NCBI GenBank assembly: GCA_016709675.1
Contig: JADJMH010000014.1
Location: forward strand, 124,001 to 188,000
DNA: 64,000 nucleotides
Reading direction: 5' to 3'
DNA from: Candidatus Accumulibacter proximus
GTDB lineage: Bacteria > Pseudomonadota > Gammaproteobacteria > Burkholderiales > Rhodocyclaceae
Both the position numbers and the translations under genes were made by a program. The notes beneath the pieces were generated by a model. That model ran no database searches. It had not been told where the DNA came from and saw only the letters and a program-made list of their open reading frames with translations. This document shows, piece by piece, positions 1-8,165 of the stretch (position 1 is the stretch's first letter; every line of letters starts with the position of its first letter).

Positions 1-58
1 CCTTTCCATTAGAATCGAGCCCTCGGCCAAGCCAGGCCGGCAGCCAGGAGAGAGCCCG

Positions 59-1138
59 ATGACCTTGCAGAGTAAGCCGAATACCGACGACGTTCGGATC
101 AGGGAAATCAAGGAACTGGTCCCGCCAGCCCACGTTTTCCGCGAGTTTCCGGTCGGCGTGCGTGCTGCGCTGACGACCTATAACGCACGCCAGAGCATCC
201 ACCGTATCCTGCATGGTGCCGACAACCGCCTGCTGGTAGTGATTGGGCCCTGTTCGATTCATGATGTCGATTCGGCAATCGAATACGCAACGCGACTGCA
301 CAAGGAAGTGCCCCGCTTCGAGAACGATCTGCTCATCGTCATGCGCGTGTACTTTGAAAAGCCGCGCACGACGGTCGGGTGGAAGGGCCTGATCAACGAC
401 CCGCGGCTCGACAACAGCTTCCGGATCAACGAAGGGCTGCGCCTGGCCAGAGGACTGCTCCTTGAAATCAACGACATGGGCCTGCCCTGCGCAACCGAGT
501 TCCTGGATACGATCACGCCGCAATACACGGCTGACCTGATTGCCTGGGGTGCAATCGGGGCGCGCACCACCGAATCGCAGGTGCATCGGGAACTGGCTTC
601 CGGGCTGTCATGCCCGGTCGGTTTCAAGAACGGGACTGATGGCAACATACGCATCGCCATCGATGCCATCCGGGCCGCCCAATCGCCACATCATTTTCTG
701 TCAGTGACCAAGGCAGGCCACTCGGCGATCGTGTCCACCGGCGGCAACGAGGACTGCCACGTCATCCTGCGCGGCGGCAAGGGTCCTAACTACGATGCGG
801 CGCATGTCGAGGCAGCGTGCAAGGAGATTGCCGGCGCTGGCCTCGCTGCCCGCCTGATGGTCGACGCTTCGCACGCCAACAGCAGCAAGCGCTTCAAGCA
901 GCAGATCGAGGTCGTCAGGGACACTGCCTGCCAGCTCGCCGCTGGCGACGAGAGGATCATTGGCGTGATGGTGGAATCGCACATCGTCGAAGGACGTCAG
1001 GACCTCGTGCCCGGCCAGCCGCTGGAGTACGGCAAGAGTATTACCGACGCCTGCCTGGGTTGGGAGGATTCGCTGATGGTCCTGGAAATGCTCGCCAAAG
1101 GGGTCCGGGATCGCCGCCTGGTTGAAGCCTCGCAGTGA
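59..1138 (+). CDS. aroG: 3-deoxy-7-phosphoheptulonate synthase (DAHP synthase, class I)
   Basis: Condenses phosphoenolpyruvate and erythrose 4-phosphate, the first step of the shikimate pathway in the cytoplasm. The 359-residue product has the class I landmarks: VVIGPCSIHD near residue 60, KPRTTVGWKG near 100, the GARTTESQ segment, and DASHAN near 265. Length matches AroF/G/H enzymes. The ATG at 59 follows an AGGAG Shine-Dalgarno. Which feedback type (Phe, Tyr or Trp) it is cannot be told from the sequence by eye. It stands alone, convergent with rpmG. Confidence 0.95.
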   Translation: MTLQSKPNTDDVRIREIKELVPPAHVFREFPVGVRAALTTYNARQSIHRILHGADNRLLVVIGPCSIHDVDSAIEYATRLHKEVPRFENDLLIVMRVYFEKPRTTVGWKGLINDPRLDNSFRINEGLRLARGLLLEINDMGLPCATEFLDTITPQYTADLIAWGAIGARTTESQVHRELASGLSCPVGFKNGTDGNIRIAIDAIRAAQSPHHFLSVTKAGHSAIVSTGGNEDCHVILRGGKGPNYDAAHVEAACKEIAGAGLAARLMVDASHANSSKRFKQQIEVVRDTACQLAAGDERIIGVMVESHIVEGRQDLVPGQPLEYGKSITDACLGWEDSLMVLEMLAKGVRDRRLVEASQ

Positions 1139-1241
1139 GTCCCACAGCCAAGCGGCCCGCGCGCACCGACCCTTGCACGCGCAGCTTCCACTCCTGGCCG
1201 AACCTACCTGCCGCCGCGCCGCCCTGGCGTGCCTGTGCGGT

Positions 1242-1397
1242 TCAGCGGAGCTTGATTTCCTTGTAGATCACGTGCTTGCGGGCTTTGGGATCGTACTTCT
1301 TGATCTCCATCTTGCCCGGCATCGTTTTCTTGTTTTTGGTCGTCGTGTAGAAGTGTCCGGTACCGGCGGTAGACTCGAGCTTGATCTTGTCACGCAT
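1242..1397 (-). CDS. rpmG: 50S ribosomal protein L33
   Basis: The 51-residue product starts MRDKIKLESTAGTGHFYTT and ends KHVIYKEIKLR, which is typical bacterial L33. The Cys pairs of zinc-binding L33 are absent, so this is the zinc-independent form. It lies 14 bases downstream of rpmB on the same strand, the usual rpmB-rpmG operon, and shares its promoter. Confidence 0.95.
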   Translation of the reverse strand: MRDKIKLESTAGTGHFYTTTKNKKTMPGKMEIKKYDPKARKHVIYKEIKLR

Positions 1398-1411
1398 GGC
1401 TGCTCTCCTTG

Positions 1412-1645
1412 TCAGATCTCGCCGCGGGCACGCAACTCGGCGAGCACGACGTCGATGCCATTCTTGTCAATGGTTCGCAAACCGGCGTTCGATACGCGCA
1501 AGCGCACCCAGCGGTTTTCGCTCTCGATCCAGAAGCGGCGATACTGCAGATTCGGAAGGAAGCGGCGCTTCGTTCTATTATTGGCATGGGAAACATTGTT
1601 CCCTGCCATCGGGCCCTTGCCCGTAACCTGGCAAACACGCGCCAT
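1412..1645 (-). CDS. rpmB: 50S ribosomal protein L28
   Basis: The 77-residue product begins MARVCQVTGKGPMAGNNVSHA and continues with the basic NRTKRRFLPNLQ segment diagnostic of L28. Length matches the proteobacterial family. It is the first gene of the rpmB-rpmG operon. Of the zinc-ribbon cysteines only the first (VCQVTGK) is visible, so this is a C-minus form. Confidence 0.95.
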   Translation of the reverse strand: MARVCQVTGKGPMAGNNVSHANNRTKRRFLPNLQYRRFWIESENRWVRLRVSNAGLRTIDKNGIDVVLAELRARGEI

Positions 1646-1682
1646 GATTGTTGCTCCAATTTTCGTGGGAAGAAAGCCCGCG

Positions 1683-1712
1683 ATTCTAGCCCATGCAGGC
1701 GGTCGGGTTCAA
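1683..1712 (-). promoter_or_regulatory. sigma70-type promoter of rpmB-rpmG
   Basis: Read on the minus strand, TTGAAC (1712-1707) and TAGAAT (1688-1683) are separated by 18 bases and lie about 40 bases upstream of the rpmB ATG. Both hexamers match the consensus well. Confidence 0.6.
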
Positions 1713-1759
1713 GCGATTTCCTGTTTGGAACCATGCCGGCGGCTGTCTCGGCGTATCCA

Positions 1760-2251
1760 ATGAGACTTGCCGCTCATCTTCTCCTGCTTGCCGCGTTGGC
1801 GCTGCTCGGCATCAAGGTGACCTTCGATGATCACGAATCGAGCGGACTGCTGGCCGGGCTTGGCAGTTTCCTGTACGGGTTGTTTTTCGCAACCTATCTC
1901 GTCATCGCGTGCAGCGGCTATGTTGTCGCCCGACGACGAAGCGGCGCGTGGTTGCTGACGGCCCATGTGCTTGCTGTTGTCGGTGGAATGGCCGTGGCGG
2001 CGGGGACGTTCCATTGGCTCGCCAGCAAGGATCAGGCAGGGGCTGGGGCGACGAGGACCATGATCGAGTCACTCGGCAGAGCCCCTGCTTACAGGCCCCA
2101 GGAGAGCGGGCGCCGCGCTTTGGCGGGAGCAGGGACGGCTCGAGAAAAGGCCCCGCTGCAGGCTGAAGACGCGCCGGCAATTCGACGCGGAGGACTGCCC
2201 CACAAAGCGGACCAGCAAGGCGCAACTCGTGACTTGCAGCCCGTCCGCTGA
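1760..2251 (+). CDS. small membrane protein of unknown function
   Basis: The 163-residue product is not recognised. Three hydrophobic segments fill roughly residues 1-20, 28-52 and 60-85, followed by a hydrophilic tail rich in Arg, Ala and Gln. This suggests an inner-membrane protein with a cytoplasmic C-terminus. I chose the ATG at 1760 because it opens the first membrane segment; another in-frame ATG at 1733 would add nine residues. The tail has an amorphous composition and could include out-of-family read-through. Confidence 0.5.
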   Translation: MRLAAHLLLLAALALLGIKVTFDDHESSGLLAGLGSFLYGLFFATYLVIACSGYVVARRRSGAWLLTAHVLAVVGGMAVAAGTFHWLASKDQAGAGATRTMIESLGRAPAYRPQESGRRALAGAGTAREKAPLQAEDAPAIRRGGLPHKADQQGATRDLQPVR

Positions 2252-2521
2252 CGTTCTCTGGCTCAGAGCGCCGACGTCACCTGTCAGAAGACGCTGGCGC
2301 CCCGAACCACAGAAGTGGCCACTTCGTCGGATCGGCCGGCTGGCGCTATCCTTGGCGTCTATTTTCTCTATACTTGGCACCTTGTGTCACAGTCGAAAAA
2401 TACCTGCGCAACGATGATACGGGCGAGGACGGCGCGGTTCAGGCTGGACGAAGTGAACCATGATCGACCGGTCACCGCACAAAGTCATCCCTTCCCATAT
2501 TTCCCATTACAGGCCAGGACA

Positions 2522-3112
2522 ATGAAGACAACGGTTAAACGCATGTTTGCTTGCCTTTTCATGGTGAGCGGCGCCATATCACATGCCGAAATGGAGCTGC
2601 TCGCCCCCGATGGCAAACGGGTGTTACTCAAGGACGACATGACCTGGCAGTATCTTGAAGAGGCCATTACTCCTGGCAGCCCGGACCGTTATGCCTACCT
2701 CAACGTCGCATTCATCGACGAGAAGGCCGCTTCCTGCCGCCTAGGGCTGCGCATGCGCAACGGCCTGGCGGATGGGATCGACAGTATCGTCCTGAGGTTT
2801 TCTGCCTTCACGAAAGATGACATTCTCTATGAAACCATCAGCAAAGGCTTCCACAGTCTGAAGCCGACCAACACTCAACACCAGGAGATCAGCTTCAGAG
2901 GCGTCCCCTGCAGCCACATCAAGACCATCCGCGTGCATGGCGGTGATCGTTGCAGCATCGGCGAACTGAACAAATTCTCCGATGCGCCAGGCCAGTGTCT
3001 CGGCAAGGTCTCTGTCGAAGCCAGCGACAAGATCTCGATCTACAAACACTATAGCGAGAAGGCATCCCCGCCGCCAGGCAGCGCCGGCGGCGCAGACGAT
3101 TCCACCCGATAA
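2522..3112 (+). CDS. exported protein of unknown function (DUF3157-like start)
   Basis: The 196-residue product has a signal peptide (basic start, hydrophobic core to about residue 18, ISHAE cleavage region). The mature part opens with a LLAPDGKRVLLKDDMTWQYLE segment, which resembles the short beta motif I recall from DUF3157 proteins. Four cysteines in the rest (SCRLG, VPCSH, DRCS, GQCLG) could form disulfides in the periplasm. No catalytic motif is seen. The GC content is lower than in the neighbours. The preceding 270 bases hold no gene I can support. Confidence 0.6.
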   Translation: MKTTVKRMFACLFMVSGAISHAEMELLAPDGKRVLLKDDMTWQYLEEAITPGSPDRYAYLNVAFIDEKAASCRLGLRMRNGLADGIDSIVLRFSAFTKDDILYETISKGFHSLKPTNTQHQEISFRGVPCSHIKTIRVHGGDRCSIGELNKFSDAPGQCLGKVSVEASDKISIYKHYSEKASPPPGSAGGADDSTR

Positions 3113-3146
3113 GTCCGCCGCCTTTGCGGGCATGAACTGCGACGGC

Positions 3147-3824
3147 CTACAGCAGCCCCCTTTCGGCAAACGAAAGCGGCGGCGCCTGAGCGGCAACGAT
3201 GAAATGATCCAGCACGCGCACTTCGACCAGCGCCAGGACCTGCTTGAGTTCGCTGGTCAGCACCTCATCAGCACGCGACGGCTCGGCGACCCCGGAGGGA
3301 TGGTTGTGCGCCAGGACGACCGCCGCCGCGTTGTGCCTCAGTGCACGCTTGACCACCTCGCGCGGATAGACGCTGGTCTGCGTCAACGTGCCGCGAAACA
3401 GCTCTTCTGCCGCGATCAGGCGGTTCTGCGCGTCCAGCCACAGGGCCACGAAGACCTCGTGCTCGAGACCGGCGAAATGCAGCCGCAGGTAATCGCGGAC
3501 AGCGCCGGGCGAGGCAAAGGCACTGCGCTGTTTCATCTCCTCGGCCAATGCCCGCCGCGCCAGTTCCAGGACCGCCTGCAACTGCGCATACTTGGCAGGT
3601 CCCATGCCGGGCACTGCCGAGAAATCGGCCTGGCTTGCCGCAAACATCGGGTTGAGACCGCCAAAACGGCCGATCAAGTCCCGCGCCAGATCGACGGCGC
3701 TCCTGCCCTTGCTACCGACGCGCAGGAAGACCGCCAGAAGCTCCGCGTCCGATAGTGATGCTGCCCCACGGGAAAGCAGTCGTTCCCGCGGTCGCTCGTC
3801 CTCTGGCCAGTCGGTGATCGCCAT
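3147..3824 (-). CDS. radC: RadC family JAB-domain protein
   Basis: The 225-residue product has a helix-hairpin-helix region near residue 70 (VPGMGPAKYAQL) and a C-terminal MPN/JAB metalloprotease-like domain with the HxHPSG metal signature (LAHNHPSG) near residue 170. Length matches the family. Despite its name, a DNA-repair role for RadC is not established. It is divergent from coaBC with about 60 bases between the two starts, and their promoter elements overlap. Confidence 0.92.
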   Translation of the reverse strand: MAITDWPEDERPRERLLSRGAASLSDAELLAVFLRVGSKGRSAVDLARDLIGRFGGLNPMFAASQADFSAVPGMGPAKYAQLQAVLELARRALAEEMKQRSAFASPGAVRDYLRLHFAGLEHEVFVALWLDAQNRLIAAEELFRGTLTQTSVYPREVVKRALRHNAAAVVLAHNHPSGVAEPSRADEVLTSELKQVLALVEVRVLDHFIVAAQAPPLSFAERGLL

Positions 3825-3838
3825 CGCGCAATCTCAAG

Positions 3839-3862
3839 TAGAATGTTTTGTCAATCATTCTA
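3839..3862. promoter_or_regulatory. overlapping divergent promoter elements of radC and coaBC
   Basis: A TAGAAT hexamer at 3839-3844 on the plus strand is mirrored by ATTCTA at 3857-3862, which reads TAGAAT on the minus strand. Each sits at a plausible -10 distance from a start site serving coaBC (ATG 3885) or radC (ATG 3824). The -35 regions are weak. The two -10 elements form a 24-bp interrupted palindrome, so the promoters probably exclude one another. Confidence 0.45.
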
Positions 3863-3884
3863 ACCAAGTCGAAGAGCCAAGCGC

Positions 3885-5081
3885 ATGGAACTGGCAGGAA
3901 GACACATCGTCCTTGGCGTCACCGGCGGCATCGCTGCCTACAAGGCAGCCGAACTGGTTCGTCTGCTGGTCAGGGAAGGTGCTGCAGTGCAGGTGGTGAT
4001 GACCGAGGCGGCGACCCGTTTCGTCACGCCAGTCACTTTCCAGGCACTCTCGGGCCGGCCGGTGTTCACCGACCAGTGGGATCCTCGCGTCGCCAACAAC
4101 ATGGCGCACATCGATCTCTCGCGGGAAGCCGATGCCCTACTCGTCGCGCCTGCCTCGGCAGATTTCCTTGCCAAGCTCGCCAATGGACTGGCGGACGACC
4201 TGCTGACCACCCTGGTGCTCGCCCGCGACTGTCGTCTGCTGGTCGCTCCGGCAATGAACCGCCAGATGTGGGAAAACCCGGCGACCTGCCGCAATCTGGC
4301 GACGCTGCGCAGCGACGGCGTGGACATCCTGGGTCCGGCCAGCGGTGATCAAGCCTGCGGCGAGACGGGGCTCGGGCGAATGCTTGAAGCGGAAGAGATC
4401 CTGCTCGAGATGGTCGCCCATTTCCAGCCCCGGCTGCTGGCCGACAAGCGCGTGTTGCTGACTGCTGGCCCGACCTTCGAAGCGATCGACCCGGTGCGCG
4501 GCATCACCAACCTGTCGAGCGGTAAAATGGGCTACGCAATTGCCCGCGCCGCGCGCGAAGCGGGAGCGCAGGTCACTCTGGTCTCCGGCCCCGTCAGCCT
4601 GCCCTGCCCGCAGGGGGTCAACCGCATCGATGTCAGCAGCGCACTCCAGATGCACGCGGCGGTGCACGGCAAGGTGGCTGAGAACGACGTCTTCATCGCC
4701 GTCGCCGCCGTCGCCGATTACCGACCGGCCATGCCCGTCGCGCAGAAGATCAAGAAAGGCGCTCAGGCGGCGCCACCGCCGATCGAACTGGTACAGAATC
4801 CGGACATCCTCGCCGAAGTCGCCATGTTGCCAGCGCCGCCGCTGTGCGTCGGCTTTGCCGCAGAGAGCGAGAAGCTGGATGAATACGCCGAGAGCAAGCG
4901 GCGCAGCAAGAAGATCCCGCTGATCGTCGGCAATCTGATCAACGATGGCTTTGGCGGTGACGACAACACACTGATTCTGTTTGACGACGATGGCCAGCAC
5001 CCGCTGGCACCGGCACCGAAGCTGCAGCTCGCGCGCCAGCTCGTCGCCCGCATTGCCACCCTGCTCGCAGAACGCCAATGA
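3885..5081 (+). CDS. coaBC: bifunctional phosphopantothenoylcysteine decarboxylase / phosphopantothenate-cysteine ligase
   Basis: Carries two consecutive steps of coenzyme A synthesis. In the 398-residue protein the N-terminal CoaC flavoprotein half shows the GVTGGIAAYKAAEL start, PAMNRQMW near residue 123 and the CGETGLGRM Cys motif near 160. The C-terminal CoaB half shows LTAGPTFEAIDPVRGI and SSGKMG near 195-215. Length matches bacterial CoaBC. Its TGA overlaps the ATG of dut, so the two are translationally coupled, a common order in proteobacteria. Confidence 0.95.
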   Translation: MELAGRHIVLGVTGGIAAYKAAELVRLLVREGAAVQVVMTEAATRFVTPVTFQALSGRPVFTDQWDPRVANNMAHIDLSREADALLVAPASADFLAKLANGLADDLLTTLVLARDCRLLVAPAMNRQMWENPATCRNLATLRSDGVDILGPASGDQACGETGLGRMLEAEEILLEMVAHFQPRLLADKRVLLTAGPTFEAIDPVRGITNLSSGKMGYAIARAAREAGAQVTLVSGPVSLPCPQGVNRIDVSSALQMHAAVHGKVAENDVFIAVAAVADYRPAMPVAQKIKKGAQAAPPPIELVQNPDILAEVAMLPAPPLCVGFAAESEKLDEYAESKRRSKKIPLIVGNLINDGFGGDDNTLILFDDDGQHPLAPAPKLQLARQLVARIATLLAERQ

Positions 5082-5542
5082 CCAACCCAGTGAACCTGCG
5101 AGTAGACGTCAGGCTGCTTGACCCTCGCCTGCGCCACAACCCGCCGCGCTATGCCACCGTCGGCTCGGCCGGACTCGACCTGCGGGCCTGCATCGAGGCA
5201 CCGGTGGAAATCAGGCCAGGGGAAACGCTGCTCATTCCTACCGGGATGGCGATTCATCTTGCCGATCCGGGCCTCGCGGCAATGATCCTGCCACGCTCGG
5301 GCCTGGGCCACAAACACGGCATCGTGCTCGGCAATCTGGTCGGGCTGATTGATTCCGACTATCAGGGCGAGATCATGGTATCGACCTGGAACCGCGGCCA
5401 GGAGCCCTTCACTCTCAGGCCGCTAGATCGCCTGGCGCAACTGGTGGTGGTTCCAGTCTTGCAGATGAGTTTCAACGTGGTTGAAGAATTTGCTACCAGC
5501 CCGCGCGGTGACGGCGGTTTCGGCAGCACCGGCCACGCCTGA
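5078..5542 (+). CDS. dut: dUTP diphosphatase
   Basis: Hydrolyses dUTP to dUMP, keeping uracil out of DNA and feeding dTMP synthesis. All five trimeric dUTPase motifs are present in the 154 residues: AGLDLRA, TGMAIHL, PRSGLGHKHG, GLIDSDYQGEI and the C-terminal RGDGGFGSTG arm. It overlaps the end of coaBC by four bases (ATGA). Confidence 0.96.
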   Translation: MTNPVNLRVDVRLLDPRLRHNPPRYATVGSAGLDLRACIEAPVEIRPGETLLIPTGMAIHLADPGLAAMILPRSGLGHKHGIVLGNLVGLIDSDYQGEIMVSTWNRGQEPFTLRPLDRLAQLVVVPVLQMSFNVVEEFATSPRGDGGFGSTGHA

Positions 5543-5574
5543 ATCGGGCCAATGCGCCTCGCAGCCCACCCTCG

Positions 5575-6090
5575 TCAGTGCTCTGGCTGAGCCATCCGCA
5601 AGGTTGCTGACGCTCGTCTCGCCAGCAGCGTGCCCGCGGCGACCAGAAACACCAGGAAACAAAGGCCCGACCAGACGGCCATTGACAGGCCGAGGAATAG
5701 CCAGTCCTTGCTGGTACAGAAACCGGTGGCCATGAAAAGTGCCGGCCAACGCAGGCCAAACCAGTCGACGATCTGCTCGATCAGTGTCGGATCACCAAGA
5801 CCGCACTCCATGCTCGCATCGGGCAGATACTGCAGCCAGCTCTGGTAGGCCGCGGTTGCCAGCCCGCCGGCTGCCGTCAGACCGAGCAGCACCGCCCAGA
5901 GGCGAGACCAGGCAGGCATCAGCATGCCGGCCAGCGCGAGAAAGGCGATCAGGAGATAGAGCAGGCGCTGAAAAATGCACAAGGGACATGGCTGCAGCTT
6001 CATCCACTCGCCGATCCACCACCCGGTGAGCGTCAGACCAATCGCCGCCAGCGCCAGCAAGCCAAAACAGGCACGCAGCGAGACGCGCAT
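5575..6090 (-). CDS. dsbB: disulfide bond formation protein DsbB
   Basis: An inner-membrane quinone reductase that re-oxidises DsbA. The 171-residue protein has four hydrophobic segments, the first-loop redox pair in QPCPLCIFQR (near residue 35-40), and later periplasmic cysteines (MECGLGDP, FCTSKDW) that match the second redox pair. It lies 12 bases downstream of the desaturase gene on the same strand. Confidence 0.92.
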   Translation of the reverse strand: MRVSLRACFGLLALAAIGLTLTGWWIGEWMKLQPCPLCIFQRLLYLLIAFLALAGMLMPAWSRLWAVLLGLTAAGGLATAAYQSWLQYLPDASMECGLGDPTLIEQIVDWFGLRWPALFMATGFCTSKDWLFLGLSMAVWSGLCFLVFLVAAGTLLARRASATLRMAQPEH

Positions 6091-6102
6091 CAGCCTGCCC
6101 GA

Positions 6103-7266
6103 TCAGGCCAGCACATAGCTGCGCAAGCGCAACGACAGTTCCTGCAACTGGCGCACACCGGAGTTCTCGGCACGCTCGCACCAATCCTGCAGCGTCTTGA
6201 GAAGGTGCTCGCGGGAGGCATTCGAGCGCTCCCAGACGGCCACCAGATCCTGGCGCATGGCGTAGGCCGTTTGCAGCGCACGACTCTCGCCGAGCAGCAG
6301 TTCGAGCCGTCCGCGCTGTTCCTGCGGGACAGTCCCGGCGTCCGCCGCCAGCCAGCACTTGAGCCCCTTGAAACGACTGCCATCCTGCAAGGTGCCAAGC
6401 TCTTCGCGATACACCTGTTTCAGCGACCGCGCGTACTGCGACAAGACGTCATAGCGGTTGGTGATGACCGCTTGCAGGGTATCGAAATCGACCACCGGAC
6501 GCAGGCTGCCCAGACGGGGTCTCGGCGCCACCTTCTTGACCTGCGCCAGGCCAAGCGCAGTGAGGATGCGGATATAGAGCCAGCCCACATCAAATTCGTA
6601 CCAGTGGATCGACAGCTTGGCAGAAGTGGGAAACGTGTGATGATTGTTGTGCAGTTCCTCGCCGCCAATCAGGATTCCCCAGGGGCTGATGTTCGTACTC
6701 GCATCGCGCGGACTGAAGTTACGGTAGCCCCAGAAATGCCCAAGACCATTGACCACGCCAGCCGCCCAGAACGGAATCCAGACCATCTGCGTCATCCAGA
6801 TCAGCAAGCCGGGCAGTACGCCAAAGATCGCCAGGTCAATGGCCAGCATGATCACCACGCCGAGTTTGTGCCACGGCGAGTAAACATGATCCTCGATCCA
6901 GTCGTCTGGTGTACCCCGGCCGTAACGCTCGATCGTGTCGCGGTTCCTGGACTCTCTGACGTAGAGAAAGACACCTGTCCAGAGGACCCGATGGATGCCG
7001 TACACCTGCGGACTGTGCGGGTCTTCCACGGTTTCGCACTTGGCGTGATGTTTGCGATGGATCGCGGCCCATTCCTTGGTTACCATGCCGGTACTCATCC
7101 ACAGCCACAGGCGAAAGAAATGTGCGACCAGCGGGTGCAGATCCAGTGCGCGATGCGCCTGATGCCGGTGCAGGAAGATGGTGACCGCAGCGATTGTGAC
7201 ATGCGTCAAACCCAGTGTTATCAACGCGTAAGCCCACCAGGGCCAATCGACTAAGCCGGCGTACAT
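6103..7266 (-). CDS. acyl-CoA / fatty acid desaturase
   Basis: A membrane di-iron desaturase, probably delta-9, making unsaturated membrane fatty acids. The 387-residue protein has the three histidine boxes: HRHQAHRA near residue 32, HRKHHAKCE near 70 and ELHNNHHTF near 205, with paired transmembrane segments between them. It has a hydrophilic C-terminal extension of about 120 residues beyond the third box, somewhat longer than many bacterial desaturases. The partner reductase is not adjacent. Confidence 0.85.
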   Translation of the reverse strand: MYAGLVDWPWWAYALITLGLTHVTIAAVTIFLHRHQAHRALDLHPLVAHFFRLWLWMSTGMVTKEWAAIHRKHHAKCETVEDPHSPQVYGIHRVLWTGVFLYVRESRNRDTIERYGRGTPDDWIEDHVYSPWHKLGVVIMLAIDLAIFGVLPGLLIWMTQMVWIPFWAAGVVNGLGHFWGYRNFSPRDASTNISPWGILIGGEELHNNHHTFPTSAKLSIHWYEFDVGWLYIRILTALGLAQVKKVAPRPRLGSLRPVVDFDTLQAVITNRYDVLSQYARSLKQVYREELGTLQDGSRFKGLKCWLAADAGTVPQEQRGRLELLLGESRALQTAYAMRQDLVAVWERSNASREHLLKTLQDWCERAENSGVRQLQELSLRLRSYVLA

Positions 7267-7442
7267 AGACCATCCTCAAGAAAGCGAGCACGCGATTCTA
7301 AGGCAATAAGCCGCTTGCGCCAAACCATATTGCAGCCACCCTGACTCCGCTGCGGCCGGCACGGCCATCTGCCGCTCGACCGATTCTGGTCTTGTTGCCC
7401 GTGAACGTTTATCCCATACCCACAACCCGCTATGATTACGCC

Positions 7443-8165
7443 ATGAAGACACGCATACTGCTGGTCGAGGACGATGAGCGCCTCGCTAAACTGACCGCCG
7501 AGTACCTGCGCAAGAACGATTTTGAAGTTCTCATCGAACAGCGCGGCAACACAGCCGAAGCGCGCATCCTTGCCGAGCGGCCCGACCTGGTCATTCTCGA
7601 CGTCATGCTCCCCGGCAAGGACGGCTTCGAGGTCTGCCGCGGCGTGCGCTCGCAGTATGGCGGGGTGATCCTGATGCTCACCGCACGTGACGAGGATTTC
7701 GACCAGATCCTTGGCCTGGAACTGGGTGCCGACGACTACATTGCCAAACCGGTTCAACCCCGGCTCCTGTTGGCACGTATCAAGGCCTTGCTGCGCCGCT
7801 CGCCGGTCACCTCCGGCAGCGCCGCCAGCGAAAACCCGGCGCCGAGCGAGCCGGCCGAACTGGCCTTTGGCAGGTTTCGCATCAGCCAGGGGACGCGCAG
7901 CACCCACCTCGGCGACGACGCCATCGACCTGACCACCGCTGAATTCGACCTGCTCTGGCTGCTTGCGCGTCACGCGGGCAGCATCCTGTCTCGCGACGAC
8001 CTGCTCCAGGAGCTGCGCGGCATCGGCTTCGACGGGCTGGACCGCTCGATCGATGCACGGATTTCCAGGCTGCGCCGCAAGCTCGGCGACGACCCGGAGA
8101 ACCCGACCCGAATCAAGACCGTGCGCGGCAAGGGCTATCTGTTCAGCAAGCATGACTGGCAATAG
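7443..8165 (+). CDS. OmpR-family response regulator (RstA-like)
   Basis: The 240-residue regulator has an N-terminal receiver domain with acidic pocket VEDDE (residues 8-12), phospho-acceptor D53 in LVILDVMLPG, and the conserved Lys in DDYIAKP. A C-terminal winged helix follows with VRGKGYLF near the end. The ATG at 7443 is preferred because it begins directly with the beta-1 strand. The gene overlaps the kinase gene by 14 bases. The RstA assignment is by overall resemblance. Confidence 0.88.
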   Translation: MKTRILLVEDDERLAKLTAEYLRKNDFEVLIEQRGNTAEARILAERPDLVILDVMLPGKDGFEVCRGVRSQYGGVILMLTARDEDFDQILGLELGADDYIAKPVQPRLLLARIKALLRRSPVTSGSAASENPAPSEPAELAFGRFRISQGTRSTHLGDDAIDLTTAEFDLLWLLARHAGSILSRDDLLQELRGIGFDGLDRSIDARISRLRRKLGDDPENPTRIKTVRGKGYLFSKHDWQ

